A DNA stretch of 64,000 nucleotides from the NCBI GenBank assembly GCA_002748425.1, contig PDSJ01000013.1, positions 62,001 to 126,000 of the forward strand, in the 5' to 3' direction. A program made the translations under genes and the position numbers. The stretch is from a candidate division KSB3 bacterium. Lineage in GTDB: Bacteria > Moduliflexota > Moduliflexia > Moduliflexales > Moduliflexaceae. Below, one piece after another: positions 7,780-15,099 of this stretch (position 1 is the first letter of the stretch; each line of letters starts with the position of its first letter). Below the pieces are notes generated by a model, which searched no databases, was not told where the DNA came from, and was given only the letters and a program-made list of their open reading frames with translations.

Positions 7780-8370
7780 ATGAAATTCCATGAATTTGTT
7801 ACGTCGCGTCGTGTGAAACTGAATCTCAATAAAAAGGAGCTGGCCAAGAAAGCCAAAATCTCCGATGCTTACATCAAGCATATCGAGGATGGGATCCGTA
7901 TTCCCAAAGATATGATCATTTTGTATAATCTGGCAGATGCGCTCCAGGTAGATCGAGAGTGGTTTCGAGACTTTGCCTATTTAAACCGTGACCATCAGAA
8001 AGCCGTCTCATATATCGATGAGCAAAAAGTGTTTGAAACCAGGAGCGACGGCAAAACGTATAATACGGCCAATAGCCTTTCTTCGAAAGAGAAAGAATTT
8101 CTTGCTCTTTTCAGAAAAGCTGACGATGAAGACCGTAAGACCTTGATTCATCTGTTACAAAACAGGTCGCTCTCAAACAGTCTTCTTTTTCGTGGGGCGT
8201 TATACGACTCGCATCATTCTCTCTACAAAATTATGAATGAGATCAAGGATAAAGACGAGAAATTTTTACAAAAGATGTTGGACTATATCGGGGCAATGGT
8301 CTTCATCGAAACCCACGATCAAAAGAGCCCTTTGCGGGACCTGCTGACGAATTTATTGAATCCCCAGTAA
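7780..8370 (+). CDS. XRE-family transcriptional regulator
   Basis: A 196-residue DNA-binding protein. Residues about 1-60 form a Cro/C1-type helix-turn-helix (VTSRRVKLNLNKKELAKKA, then KISDAYIKHIEDG as recognition-helix region). The rest is a helical, charged C-terminal part of unknown role (KEKEFLALFRKADDEDRK), which may mediate dimerisation or ligand sensing. ATG 7780 is preferred over ATG 7771 because AGGA at 7768-7771 gives 8-base spacing. A consensus promoter and a palindrome lie in front. It is the obvious candidate to bind the TAAC-N4-GTTA repeats found at other promoters of this locus (inference). Confidence 0.85.
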   Translation: MKFHEFVTSRRVKLNLNKKELAKKAKISDAYIKHIEDGIRIPKDMIILYNLADALQVDREWFRDFAYLNRDHQKAVSYIDEQKVFETRSDGKTYNTANSLSSKEKEFLALFRKADDEDRKTLIHLLQNRSLSNSLLFRGALYDSHHSLYKIMNEIKDKDEKFLQKMLDYIGAMVFIETHDQKSPLRDLLTNLLNPQ

Positions 8371-8554
8371 TCTTTTTTTTTAGCGGGTGTTGGAAAATGT
8401 CAGTGGACCGCGCGTTCAGTAGCAGCTGATGACATGCTCTTATCTTGAAACAAGAAGAAAGTGAGCGTGAGTCTCCCGAACATGCCTAAATTCATGCTGC
8501 TGCTTTGTGATTGAAAAAAATATTGATCGAGTGTTATTAAGACATATTTTTTTC

Positions 8555-8582
8555 TTGACAAATATTTAACGTATGTTAGTAT
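8555..8582 (+). promoter_or_regulatory. promoter with embedded TAAC-N4-GTTA operator
   Basis: TTGACA (8555-8560), 16-base spacer, TAGTAT (8577-8582). The inverted repeat TAAC-GTAT-GTTA at 8567-8578 fills the spacer and touches the -10 box, the ideal position for a repressor. It drives the membrane-protein gene that follows. Confidence 0.55.
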
Positions 8583-8606
8583 TATATACATGCACGACAT
8601 GATTTT

Positions 8607-9107
8607 TTGCAGAAATCACCTTTGAGACTCAGATATGATTATCTTTTACTGCTTGGAAACGAATGTGTAGATATGATAATTTTTAGCGCGTTATCAGACT
8701 TATATGACATCCTGACGAGGAATGAGGCTGTTTACCTCTTTTACCTTGTTCCTATTATTTTTTTCATGTCAATTGTTCTGCGATTGATGTTCTATAAAAT
8801 AAAGTATCATAAAAAGCTGTATCCACGAGACATCATGGCTGCAGCAACAATGTTACTGATCTTTCTTGATTATGTGAAGTATTTATACTTATTGATCAGT
8901 GGGACAGGCCAGGTACTGCCGTTTTCGGCATTTTTAACAAAATATACTTTGGGATTTTTATTGTGGGCCTGGATGTTTTGGTATAGTTATCAGATTCACT
9001 TGAAACGCAATCTCACAAAGGACGTGTTAAAAAAAAGGTGCGTTGTCCTCGCATGGGTTATGTCTATGCTTGTTATTCTCATTGTTATCGTGGCAGTCGT
9101 TTCCTAA
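8607..9107 (+). CDS. four-helix membrane protein of unknown function
   Basis: A 166-residue integral membrane protein with predicted helices at about 43-62, 77-97, 109-129 and 145-166 and basic cytoplasmic loops (FYKIKYHKK, HLKRNLTKD, KKR). I recognise no family. The start is uncertain: TTG 8607 lies only about 18 bases after the expected transcription start and has no ribosome site, while the first in-frame ATG is at 8673 and would still keep all four helices. The promoter just upstream carries the shared operator, which links it to the XRE regulator and the second micro-lipoprotein downstream. Confidence 0.65.
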   Translation: MQKSPLRLRYDYLLLLGNECVDMIIFSALSDLYDILTRNEAVYLFYLVPIIFFMSIVLRLMFYKIKYHKKLYPRDIMAAATMLLIFLDYVKYLYLLISGTGQVLPFSAFLTKYTLGFLLWAWMFWYSYQIHLKRNLTKDVLKKRCVVLAWVMSMLVILIVIVAVVS

Positions 9108-9252
9108 AATTTTTTATCCTGTTTATTTATAAACGTTAATGAACTATATAAATTTAATATAAACAAATTAACGTTAGTATTTAAGCGTCTAAAAGAAAAT
9201 GGCTTTGGGCTTCTGAACTGTTGTGGAAGAACTTCATGCAAATTGCTTGAAA

Positions 9253-9268
9253 CGTTTGTGGACAAACG
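9253..9268. promoter_or_regulatory. palindrome CGTTTGT-GG-ACAAACG
   Basis: A perfect 7-bp inverted repeat with a 2-base centre in the spacer before micro-lipoprotein 2. The half AAACGTTTGTG also occurs at 7683-7693 inside the XRE promoter spacer, so it may be a second binding site type. The same spacer holds GTTAAT (9135-9140) and TTAACGTTA (9168-9176) half-site-like words. Confidence 0.35.
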
Positions 9269-9304
9269 AGGAATTGTTCCATGAAGAATCACCAGTTGTT
9301 TTTT

Positions 9305-9333
9305 TTAACCACATGATTAACTTACGTTAATAT
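9305..9333 (+). promoter_or_regulatory. promoter/operator of micro-lipoprotein 2
   Basis: TTAACC (9305-9310), a 17-base spacer and TAATAT (9328-9333) form a plausible promoter. The palindrome ATTAAC-TTAC-GTTAAT (9316-9331) overlaps its spacer and -10 box. The start site would be near 9340, giving a leader of about 16 bases that consists mostly of the ribosome site. Confidence 0.5.
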
Positions 9334-9355
9334 TTTACACAAGGAGAAAACTTAT

Positions 9356-9427
9356 ATGCGATATTATTGGATGTTTATTGCCGTTGCCATCATTCTTACA
9401 CTCCTTTCCGGATGTACGCCGTATTAA
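9356..9427 (+). CDS. micro-lipoprotein 2 (23-residue prelipoprotein)
   Basis: AAGGAG (9341-9346) lies 9 bases before ATG. The peptide begins MRYYWMFIAVAIILT, continues LLSGC and ends TPY with TAA. LLSGC is a textbook lipobox; cleavage before Cys20 would leave a lipidated Cys-Thr-Pro-Tyr tetrapeptide. It matches micro-lipoprotein 1 in layout (hydrophobic helix, lipobox, Cys-Thr-Pro, terminal Tyr) although the N-termini differ. The gene is controlled by an operator-like palindrome and followed by a folded leader-like region and the membrane ATPase gene. No known family of this size is recognised. Confidence 0.62.
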   Translation: MRYYWMFIAVAIILTLLSGCTPY

Positions 9428-9476
9428 CCGAATAGGAATTGTGTGCTACACGAACCATCGCCAGTAAAAGCTTCAT

Positions 9477-9558
9477 CAATCGTCGTAAAACTGAGCTTCA
9501 CCCGGCGTACGGGCCTGTTGCCTATGATCTTATCATCTGCAACATTTTACGAAGATTG
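9477..9558 (+). ncRNA. structured RNA-like element, leader of the STAND ATPase gene
   Basis: The outer stem pairs CAATC (9477-9481) and CGTAAAA (9484-9490) with TTTTACG (9545-9551) and GATTG (9554-9558), leaving one 2x2 internal loop. Inside are hairpin CCCG/CGGG (9501-9504/9510-9513) and hairpin TTGC-ATGAT/ATCAT-GCAA (9518-9528/9532-9542). Together they form a three-way-junction shape ending 15 bases before ATG 9573. It could be a cis-regulatory leader or the 3' structure of the micro-lipoprotein mRNA. Pairing was found by eye; no energy calculation was done. Confidence 0.35.
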
Positions 9559-9572
9559 TTGATGACGTTGTT

Positions 9573-11840
9573 ATGAACATCAGAAAATTCTTCACACCAG
9601 GTCCTGTCAACAGACGACTTCTCTGTATGCTGATTAGCTCGCTTATCACGGGATTCTCGCCTGGCTCTCACAGCGTTGCTGCACATGGCTCAGCTCCGAC
9701 CGAGCCTGTCAAACGTGAAGCAGAGCAGATGATCAGCGTTCCTCCAAGGCATTCGCTTATCAAATTAACGTTCCCTGCGATCATCCATTCCGACCTCGAT
9801 AAAGAGTACAGCCACGTTCAGGATGCCGCTCACATTCAGGTTGCCAAAGTCTACCCTGTCCCTCCTCAGCGACGGACGACAGTAACGGCAAAAAATACTG
9901 ACGTTCCACCGTCATTAAGTACCTCACTGTCTGAATCGCGAAAAACAAATGTCTCTGCCGTCACCGAGGCGATTACGAATATTAAATTTGTCATACTTGG
10001 GGCGGTTCTGTTGATGCTCGGCGGACTGTTTATTTCTTCGCTTCTCCCACCCTTTTCCGGCGCACAATCAGCAGCAGGCGCTCAGGCGCGGATGGCGAGT
10101 CGTTTGAAAGCAACGGACCCGAAAATCTATGAAACTGAACCTGGGAAATCGATCGATCTTTCCGTCCCAATCCATCCTGCTTCATCCCCTGATCGTGGAA
10201 TCTTCACCTTCGAGGAAGCGCCGCTTGTCAAAAAAGACTCCCCCCTCGGCGATGTCAGCGATACGAGTGCAGGACTTGAGGCGTCTAAGTCGTCTCAGCG
10301 ATCAGTGTCCCTGTCTTCTGCGGGCAGTCCATCTCCCGCGCTGCTGCGCACGACAAAATCATTTTTCACACTCAACCACTTCGAGTGTATGAACGGTCCG
10401 GACGATCGCGTTATACTCCGCGCGAAACGTTCCCCATATTCTGACTACGGCGAGATTCCACTGTTTCTCGTCCCAGGAGTGAGTTTGTGTGACGCTCTGG
10501 TACAAGAGCTGTATACTTCCGTCAGGCAGAGTCCTCAAAAAACGCTTGTATTCGTGGTTGTCGAGACACTGCCGCAAGCTTCTGCATATCAGCAAATTCT
10601 GGAATATGCTCTCGAGAAAAATTTCCAGATCGTCGTGATGAGCAGTCAGCAAATTGTACAAGCGGTCAGAACCTCCCAGTGCCCACAAGTGTTTGAGAAA
10701 ATCATGGCATCTATAGCAGCTCGGAATGAATACGAATCTATGACGCCGGTTGAAAATCCCCATGAATTCTTTGGTCGCGAAGAACTGCTTGACTCGTTAC
10801 GCCATTCTGTGAGTCATTTACAGCATATTGGGCTCTTTGGACTTCGGAGCATTGGGAAGACTTCGCTGCTTTGGCAGCTTCGAGAGCAACTCTCTCAGCA
10901 TATCATTGCATATATCGATCTACAACACGTTCCGAGAAATTGCAGCTATCTGTATCGTGAAATTGTCAGAGAATGTTTCCGCGATGCGTCTTTCAAGTAT
11001 CCGGAACTTGTACTCCCGGTAGTGCAAGACCTGGATGCCGGACAACAGGAGCATCAGAGTATACAGTTCATTCAAACGCTTACGGCGTTATGGGAAGCAT
11101 TGAAGCTGTACCGTCACGATGTCAAAATTCTCTTACTGCTGGATGAAGCCGAGTGTTTTACTCCCACGATCGAGGGACAGGATCATGGTTTTACCGGCTT
11201 TCACGAATTCTTAGGAATTATCAGAGGAATCTCGCAACAGTATGGTTTTCTTGTGTCGATGATCGTCTCCTCCGATCCTGAGATCTCCAGACTCGACACA
11301 TGGAAAGGCCAGAGTAATCCCGGTTTTCAATTCTATAAAGAAGTCTTTTTACCCTTGCTCACCGAAAACGGCTGCAATCACATGATCGAAAGCCTCGGTG
11401 CGCAGATGGGCTTACAGTATACGGAAGAAGCTCTTTCGAGAATTTATTACGAAACCGGCGGCCATCCATATATCACTCGGCAATTGTGCGGTGTCATCGC
11501 CGAGATGGCAGGAGTACATGAGTACCGCGCGCAGGGATACAGTATTCAGAGCCGGGAAGTTGAAAATGCCATTTCCGATTATCTTGAGTATAAGAGTGAC
11601 TACCTCTCCAGCGTATGGCAACGACTGTCTTCTGTCGAACAAGAGATTCTCCTGACAATCGCGACGAATCACAGCTGCGCGCTGAAGGATCTCGTGTCAC
11701 CGGCAGAAGACTATGATGCAAGACGACGGCGTCGGAAAGCGATTTCAACACTCACTGAAAATGAGCTTGTTGAAAAGTGCGAAAACAAATATTCAATTAA
11801 GATGGGACTCTTCGAACGCTTTGTATTAGCGAGCAATTAG
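9573..11840 (+). CDS. membrane-anchored STAND/AAA-like ATPase with winged-helix C-terminus
   Basis: A 755-residue protein. Layout: N-terminal signal-like hydrophobic segment (about 14-30), Pro/Ser-rich stretch, transmembrane helix (about 138-157), a low-complexity linker, and an unrecognised alpha/beta domain (about 265-385, strands LVFVVVE and FQIVVMS). Then comes a P-loop ATPase: 'NPHEFFGREE' entry motif, Walker A GLRSIGKT (423-430), Walker B ILLLLDEAE (D524-E525) and 'GGHPYITRQLC' sensor-type segment. A winged-helix-like end finishes with KMGLFERF. STAND-type ATPases often act as signal switches, some in defence; the function here is unknown. ATG 9573 has no clear ribosome site, so expression may depend on the folded leader. 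Confidence 0.8.
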   Translation: MNIRKFFTPGPVNRRLLCMLISSLITGFSPGSHSVAAHGSAPTEPVKREAEQMISVPPRHSLIKLTFPAIIHSDLDKEYSHVQDAAHIQVAKVYPVPPQRRTTVTAKNTDVPPSLSTSLSESRKTNVSAVTEAITNIKFVILGAVLLMLGGLFISSLLPPFSGAQSAAGAQARMASRLKATDPKIYETEPGKSIDLSVPIHPASSPDRGIFTFEEAPLVKKDSPLGDVSDTSAGLEASKSSQRSVSLSSAGSPSPALLRTTKSFFTLNHFECMNGPDDRVILRAKRSPYSDYGEIPLFLVPGVSLCDALVQELYTSVRQSPQKTLVFVVVETLPQASAYQQILEYALEKNFQIVVMSSQQIVQAVRTSQCPQVFEKIMASIAARNEYESMTPVENPHEFFGREELLDSLRHSVSHLQHIGLFGLRSIGKTSLLWQLREQLSQHIIAYIDLQHVPRNCSYLYREIVRECFRDASFKYPELVLPVVQDLDAGQQEHQSIQFIQTLTALWEALKLYRHDVKILLLLDEAECFTPTIEGQDHGFTGFHEFLGIIRGISQQYGFLVSMIVSSDPEISRLDTWKGQSNPGFQFYKEVFLPLLTENGCNHMIESLGAQMGLQYTEEALSRIYYETGGHPYITRQLCGVIAEMAGVHEYRAQGYSIQSREVENAISDYLEYKSDYLSSVWQRLSSVEQEILLTIATNHSCALKDLVSPAEDYDARRRRRKAISTLTENELVEKCENKYSIKMGLFERFVLASN

Positions 11841-11860
11841 ACCTTTCAGGAGGTGAAAGC

Positions 11861-12271
11861 ATGAGGATTTTTATCGATGGGGACGCATGTTCAACAAAAA
11901 ATATTCGGAAGAAATTCATGAAGAAAAACGGAGCTGAAATCGTAACAATTGTATCGATCGAAAACTACTCCGGAACCTGTCATGGCAGGGAGGCGATTGT
12001 CGTCGACTCTAGTCCTCAGGCAACGGATATTGAAATTTTCAACCGAGTACAGCAAGGGGATATCGTGATCACGAAAGATTACGGCCTTGCCTCTCTGGTG
12101 CTTGGGAAAAAAGGGAAGGCGGTCTCACCGTCAGGGTTTACATACACGCAAAAGAACATCGGAATTCTCCTGAAGCAGAGTTATGTCAACGGTGCAGTGC
12201 GTCATGAAAGCGAACGTAAGAAAAAGCGCAGCGCAAGGCAACGATCAGTGCGAATTCAGCCAGCATATTAA
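11861..12271 (+). CDS. YaiI/YqxD (UPF0178, DUF188) family protein
   Basis: A 136-residue protein with the family hallmarks: N-terminal 'MRIFIDGDAC' and the central 'GDIVITKDYGLASLVLGKKG'. The family has a PIN-like fold with conserved acidic residues and is suspected, not shown, to act on nucleic acids. A perfect AGGAGGT (11848-11854) precedes ATG 11861. The gene starts 20 bases after the ATPase gene, so the two are probably co-transcribed. The C-terminus is strongly basic (ERKKKRSARQR). Family assignment is firm; the role in this locus is open. Confidence 0.85.
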   Translation: MRIFIDGDACSTKNIRKKFMKKNGAEIVTIVSIENYSGTCHGREAIVVDSSPQATDIEIFNRVQQGDIVITKDYGLASLVLGKKGKAVSPSGFTYTQKNIGILLKQSYVNGAVRHESERKKKRSARQRSVRIQPAY

Positions 12272-12289
12272 TTTTTTTATCACAAAAAA

Positions 12290-12301
12290 TAACAAACGTT
12301 A
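12290..12301. promoter_or_regulatory. fourth TAAC-N4-GTTA operator-like repeat
   Basis: TAAC (12290-12293), spacer AAAC, GTTA (12298-12301), in an AT-rich run just after the DUF188 gene. An ATTATTTTA stretch follows that could serve as a -10 region for the structured element downstream. Confidence 0.4.
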
Positions 12302-12323
12302 ATTATTTTATGCACTCATCATA

Positions 12324-12399
12324 CCGATTGCCAGGAGCTTCAGAATCCTCAGCGAAGATTTCAGCATGTCGGGGCAACAGCCCTGAAGACGGCAATCGG
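12324..12399 (+). ncRNA. structured RNA-like element in the convergent gap
   Basis: Outer 9-bp stem CCGATTGCC (12324-12332) with GGCAATCGG (12391-12399). Inside are AGGA/TCCT (12333-12336/12346-12349) and a hairpin with TTCAG (12360-12364)/CTGAA (12383-12387) around GGGC-AACA-GCC. It lies between an operator-like repeat and the 3' end of the convergent acyltransferase gene. It resembles a small RNA or riboswitch-like fold, or a bidirectional end structure; no known class is recognised. Confidence 0.3.
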
Positions 12400-12408
12400 C
12401 TTTACGAA

Positions 12409-13188
12409 CTACAGCTGTTCTTCTCGAAGTGTCTTCTGTATAAAGTTCACAACGTGTACATGACACTCTTTATTGCAATTCTTCGCCCTCAAGGACTGAC
12501 CAAAGGAAATCAATACAGGTTTTTCAGGAACGATCCTCCCAAAATCCTTTAAATAACGTCCGTTCTGCCAGGCATCAGTCAGCAGGGCAACGGGAATGAC
12601 CGGAACATCAGCTTTTTGGGAGAGTTTAACGCCGATCGAGTTGAACTTCGCAGGATCAAAATGGGTTGTACGGGTCGTTTGCGGAAAGATGATGATCGAC
12701 ATGCCGGCGTGCAGACGTTTCATCCCTTCTTCGAGAACAACTTTCAAATCATGGCGAGGATTTTGACGCCTTACGGCTATCGGCATCCTCGCCCGCATAA
12801 TATGTTTAAAGATCGGGTACTCCAGCAGAGTCTGCTTAATGACAAATGTTACATCTTTCAGCGGTTGAATGAGTCCGGGCAGAATCATCGTTTCCAACAT
12901 ACTCATGTGATTGCCGATGAACACGCAAGGGCCTTCCTCTTCACGCAGAAAATCGATCCCCCGAATGTCAAATCGAACCCCGGCTTCTTCAAGCGCCTGA
13001 AACACGGCAAGACTGCTTTGTACCCACGCGTCGCCATCATACAAATTTTTCCGGGCCAGGCGCGCACTGTTCCATACGCAGTGCAAAAACTTTATATAAA
13101 AGATACTGGAAGGGAATGTTCTACTGAACAACGACGGCTGCAGGTCGGGACTCCGATACTGTCCACCGCTATGAACGAGTGTATTCAT
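12409..13188 (-). CDS. PlsC-type 1-acyl-glycerol-3-phosphate acyltransferase
   Basis: Adds the second acyl chain to lysophosphatidate or a related acceptor at the inner membrane. Acyltransferase motif I appears as NHMSMLETM, so the usual H-x4-D is H-x4-E. The later motif is FPQTTRTTHFDP in place of FPEGTRS. Then follow 'FNSIGVKLSQKADVPVIPVAL' segments typical of the PlsC fold. At 259 residues the length is normal for the family. Similar H-x4-E/PQTTRT variants form a subgroup as I recall, so the change need not mean inactivity. The start has only a weak AAGAGA site. Upstream lies the ahcY terminator, so it has its own transcription unit. Confidence 0.8.
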   Translation of the reverse strand: MNTLVHSGGQYRSPDLQPSLFSRTFPSSIFYIKFLHCVWNSARLARKNLYDGDAWVQSSLAVFQALEEAGVRFDIRGIDFLREEEGPCVFIGNHMSMLETMILPGLIQPLKDVTFVIKQTLLEYPIFKHIMRARMPIAVRRQNPRHDLKVVLEEGMKRLHAGMSIIIFPQTTRTTHFDPAKFNSIGVKLSQKADVPVIPVALLTDAWQNGRYLKDFGRIVPEKPVLISFGQSLRAKNCNKECHVHVVNFIQKTLREEQL

Positions 13189-13284
13189 ATCTCTTCAAAT
13201 GTTCTCGAATCTTTTCACAGAAGTCCGGAGAGTTCCGGAGGACTTCGCGTATCATCCGAAAGGAAAACATATTATTATCCAACG

Positions 13285-13318
13285 AAAAATCCCTGTCAAA
13301 ATTGAATTCCGACAGGGG
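13285..13318 (-). terminator. Rho-independent terminator of ahcY
   Basis: CCCTGTC (13291-13297) pairs with GACAGGG (13311-13317). On the minus strand it is followed by a T run (complement of 13285-13289). Confidence 0.75.
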
Positions 13319-13341
13319 TGACGTCTGGAGACACACGCTGA

Positions 13342-14778
13342 TTAGTAACGATAATGATCCGCTTTATATGGCCCGTCAATAGGGACACCAAGGTATTCAG
13401 CCTGCCTTTCGGTCAATTTGGTCAATCGCGCACCCAGACGCCCCAGATGGAGGCGGGCAACTTCTTCATCCAGTTTTTTGGATAAAGTATAGACGCCCGG
13501 TTTCAGATCGTGTTCTGCCAGATGAATCTGGGCCAGGGTCTGGTTGGTAAAACTGTTGCTCATCACAAAGCTCGGATGGCCGGTCGCACAACCGAGATTG
13601 ACCAAACGACCTTCCGCCAACACGATAATCGAACGTCCAGACTTGAGGGTCCACTTATCCACCTGGGGCTTGATGATCGTTCGCTGACACTCCGGCGTTT
13701 TTTCGAGATAACTCATCTGGATTTCATGATCGAAATGACCAATATTGCAGACAATGGCTTCGTTCTTCATCTGCTCCATGTGCTCCCCGGTGATGACATC
13801 ACAACAGCCGGTCGTGGTCACAAAAATATCGCCCAGGGTGACGACATCTTCCATGACAGCGACTTCATAGCCTTCCATCGCCGCCTGTAACGCACAGATT
13901 GGATCGATTTCGGTCACAATGACCCGTGCTCCAAAGCCGCGCATCGATTGGGCACAGCCTTTGCCCACATCGCCATAACCGAAAACGACGACCACTTTGC
14001 CGGCGATCATCACATCGGTGGCACGTTTAATACCGTCTGCCAGCGATTCACGGCAACCGTAGAGGTTGTCGAATTTCGATTTTGTCACAGAATCATTGAC
14101 GTTAATCGCCGGAAAGAGCAGCTCGCCGCTTTTCTGCATCTGATACAAACGATGGACGCCGGTCGTGGTTTCTTCCGACACACCCTGAATTTTTTCAGCT
14201 ACAGCCTTCCAGTGCCCGGGGCAGCTTGTATAGGTAGATTTGAGCCTCTTCATGACGATCTGCATCTCATGGTTGTCGTATTTCTTGTCGAACAGTGAAG
14301 GATCTTTTTCCGCCTTCACGCCCTGATGCACAAACAAGGTGGCATCGCCGCCATCGTCGACAATCAAATCCGGCCCGCTGCCGTCCGGCCAGGTCAGGGC
14401 CTGCTCCGTACACCACCAATATTCTTCCAGACTTTCTCCCTTCCAAGCAAATACCGCCGCAGTTCCGCTGTCGGCAATTGCCGCTGCCGCATGATCCTGC
14501 GTGGAAAAGATATTGCATGAGGCCCAACGGAGGTCCGCTCCAAGCTCCTTCAGGGTTTCGATCAGCATGGCTGTCTGAATCGTCATATGCAGACTTCCCG
14601 TGATCTTCAGGCCTTTGAGCGGTTTTTGCGGGCCATATTTTTCGCGAACAGCCATCAGGCCAGGCATTTCGTTTTCAGATAATTGCATATCTTTCCTGCC
14701 CCATTCTGCCAATGACATATCGGCCACTTTACAGGGAAGGCGCAAGTCGAGTTTCAATTCTTGAGCTGTTTCTTCCAT
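13342..14778 (-). CDS. ahcY: S-adenosylhomocysteine hydrolase
   Basis: Cleaves S-adenosylhomocysteine to adenosine and homocysteine, keeping SAM-dependent methylation going. The 478-residue product has the full set: '[16 protein letters not shown]' in the substrate domain, '[12 protein letters not shown]' at the catalytic lysine region, the NAD-binding Rossmann motif [10 protein letters not shown], and the C-terminal '[10 protein letters not shown]' that closes the active site. ATG 14778 is preferred over an upstream in-frame ATG at 14835 because AAGGAGA lies 7 bases before it. It is divergent from glyA, another one-carbon gene, across a 321-base gap. Confidence 0.96.
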   Translation of the reverse strand: MEETAQELKLDLRLPCKVADMSLAEWGRKDMQLSENEMPGLMAVREKYGPQKPLKGLKITGSLHMTIQTAMLIETLKELGADLRWASCNIFSTQDHAAAAIADSGTAAVFAWKGESLEEYWWCTEQALTWPDGSGPDLIVDDGGDATLFVHQGVKAEKDPSLFDKKYDNHEMQIVMKRLKSTYTSCPGHWKAVAEKIQGVSEETTTGVHRLYQMQKSGELLFPAINVNDSVTKSKFDNLYGCRESLADGIKRATDVMIAGKVVVVFGYGDVGKGCAQSMRGFGARVIVTEIDPICALQAAMEGYEVAVMEDVVTLGDIFVTTTGCCDVITGEHMEQMKNEAIVCNIGHFDHEIQMSYLEKTPECQRTIIKPQVDKWTLKSGRSIIVLAEGRLVNLGCATGHPSFVMSNSFTNQTLAQIHLAEHDLKPGVYTLSKKLDEEVARLHLGRLGARLTKLTERQAEYLGVPIDGPYKADHYRY

Positions 14779-15099
14779 AATGCATTCTCCTTCGGAGGAA
14801 TCTCTGTGAATACACAGATCGCAGAATTCGATCATTAACTATCAACATTCATTGATATCATTGTTTGGCAACATCTTCAAGAGCGTGAAACTTCTGTCAA
14901 GGGAGAAATGAAAGGAGCACGAAAAACATCCACGTTCCTCCTCCACCCATCACCAAATGCAAGCTGAATATCATAGACCGTCCATTCCTGTGAATCTCCT
15001 CATTTTTTTCATTGACAGCTGCGTGAGCATGTGCTCAAGGGAGATAAACACTGTGTGTCCCACTTTTCATAACCCTAGAAGTCCAAGGAGATAATTCGT
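14779..15099. promoter_or_regulatory. divergent control region between ahcY and glyA
   Basis: No gene. It holds a perfect 14-bp palindrome TGAGCA-TG-TGCTCA at 15024-15037, just after a TTGACA box (15012-15017) facing glyA whose -10 is poor. Facing ahcY, a TTGACA (complement at about 14897-14902) is seen. I find no SAH, SAM or glycine riboswitch consensus. Confidence 0.4.

Noticed and set aside
8479..8514. Third micro-lipoprotein (MPKFMLLLCD) before the membrane protein
   Set aside because: No ribosome site, only 10 codons, no lipobox glycine and no basic start.
9477..9558. Retron msr/msd-type RNA
   Set aside because: An inverted-repeat-closed fold is present, but no reverse transcriptase gene is near.
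12310..12552. 80-codon plus-strand frame antisense to the acyltransferase end
   Set aside because: No ribosome site, no similarity, and most of it overlaps a well-supported gene on the other strand.
14779..15099. SAH or SAM riboswitch upstream of ahcY
   Set aside because: No consensus core or matching stem order could be found by eye.
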